12,693 bases of DNA from an uncultured Faecalibacterium sp. (GTDB lineage Bacteria > Bacillota > Clostridia > Oscillospirales > Ruminococcaceae). Location: positions 1-12,693 of the forward strand of contig CAKTCK010000051.1 of NCBI GenBank assembly GCA_934539245.1, given 5' to 3'. This document shows positions 12,595 through 12,693 of this stretch, piece by piece (position 1 is the first letter of the stretch; each line of letters starts with the position of its first letter). The notes beneath the pieces are model-generated. The model was not told the origin of the DNA. It ran no database searches and saw only the letters and a list, made by a program, of their open reading frames with translations. The translations under genes were made by a program, and so were the position numbers.

Positions 12595-12650
12595 CTTTAC
12601 GACTGATTAGCCGGACGAGGAGCTGACCATTGCAGTCAGCGCTCTTTCTA
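12553..12650 (-). ncRNA. Candidate small RNA or leader RNA of about 97 nt
   Basis: The stretch is bounded by a consensus promoter and a strong terminator on the minus strand and has no convincing protein gene. Its 5' part forms GCTGAC-loop-GTCAGC (about 12623-12641). Its 3' part is the terminator stem. A GACTG early in the RNA could pair instead with CAGTC further on (near 12601-12606), giving an alternative fold. I do not recognise it as 6S, SRP, tmRNA, T-box or a riboswitch class I know. It contains a tiny ORF, MVSSSSG. It could be a small RNA or an attenuated leader. Confidence 0.45.
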
Positions 12651-12655
12651 TTCGT

Positions 12656-12684
12656 AGTATAGTCTATTTTTCCGGGTTTGTCAA
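12656..12684 (-). promoter_or_regulatory. Strong SigA-type promoter for the candidate small RNA
   Basis: Minus strand: -35 TTGACA at 12679-12684, a 17-base spacer, and -10 TATACT at 12656-12661. This is one of the closest matches to consensus in the window. Predicted start is near 12649. Confidence 0.85.
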
Positions 12685-12693
12685 GCCGCAGAC

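Noticed and set aside
12540..12650. Possible riboswitch (guanidine-II-like GGACGAGG or a c-di-GMP aptamer-like CCATTGCA)
   Set aside because: Only short word matches; the required stems and the rest of the conserved core are absent on either strand.

Overview
The window looks like chromosome from a fairly GC-rich, low-motility-type Firmicute of the gut Clostridia (Oscillospiraceae, most like Faecalibacterium). This is an inference from strong Shine-Dalgarno sites (AGGAGG, GGAGG), SigA-type TTGACA/TATAAT promoters, many intrinsic terminators, heavy use of CTG for leucine, a lipobox solute-binding protein and the protein families present. No insertion sequence, phage gene, CRISPR array or integrase was seen.

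Layout. Bases 1-282 hold a tRNA-Leu(CAG) gene on the minus strand with its own promoter and two tandem terminators. Bases 435-2241 hold two plus-strand units: a threonine aldolase-like PLP enzyme (508-1530), and a glucose-type PTS EIIA protein (1679-2188) with its own promoter and a hairpin-containing leader. A bidirectional terminator (2202-2241) separates these from everything to the right, which is all on the minus strand.

Reading the minus strand in its direction of transcription: (i) a short intergenic RNA-rich region (12380-12684) with a strong promoter, several hairpins and a facing plus-strand promoter; (ii) an EF-G-like translational GTPase (12266-10182) with its own promoter and a strong terminator; (iii) a unit formed by an extracellular solute-binding lipoprotein (9922-8507) and a membrane GGDEF-EAL protein with a Cache-like sensor, HAMP and PAS (8472-5440), closed by a terminator at 5398-5431; (iv) a G3E/CobW-type GTPase (5378-4440) followed by two Gfo/Idh/MocA-family oxidoreductases (4385-3261 and 3268-2243, overlapping by 8 bases).

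How they work together. The most interesting unit is (iii). A binding protein with no permease genes beside it sits 34 bases upstream of a transmembrane c-di-GMP enzyme with a large extracytoplasmic domain, so the lipoprotein may present a ligand to the sensor rather than feed a transporter. In unit (iv) the two oxidoreductases look like an active member (Lys and His of the active site present) and a divergent partner that has lost the usual Lys. The GTPase of that unit has unusual G4 and metal-binding motifs and starts only 20 bases after a terminator, which leaves the source of its transcription open. The right end may encode two overlapping convergent small RNAs.
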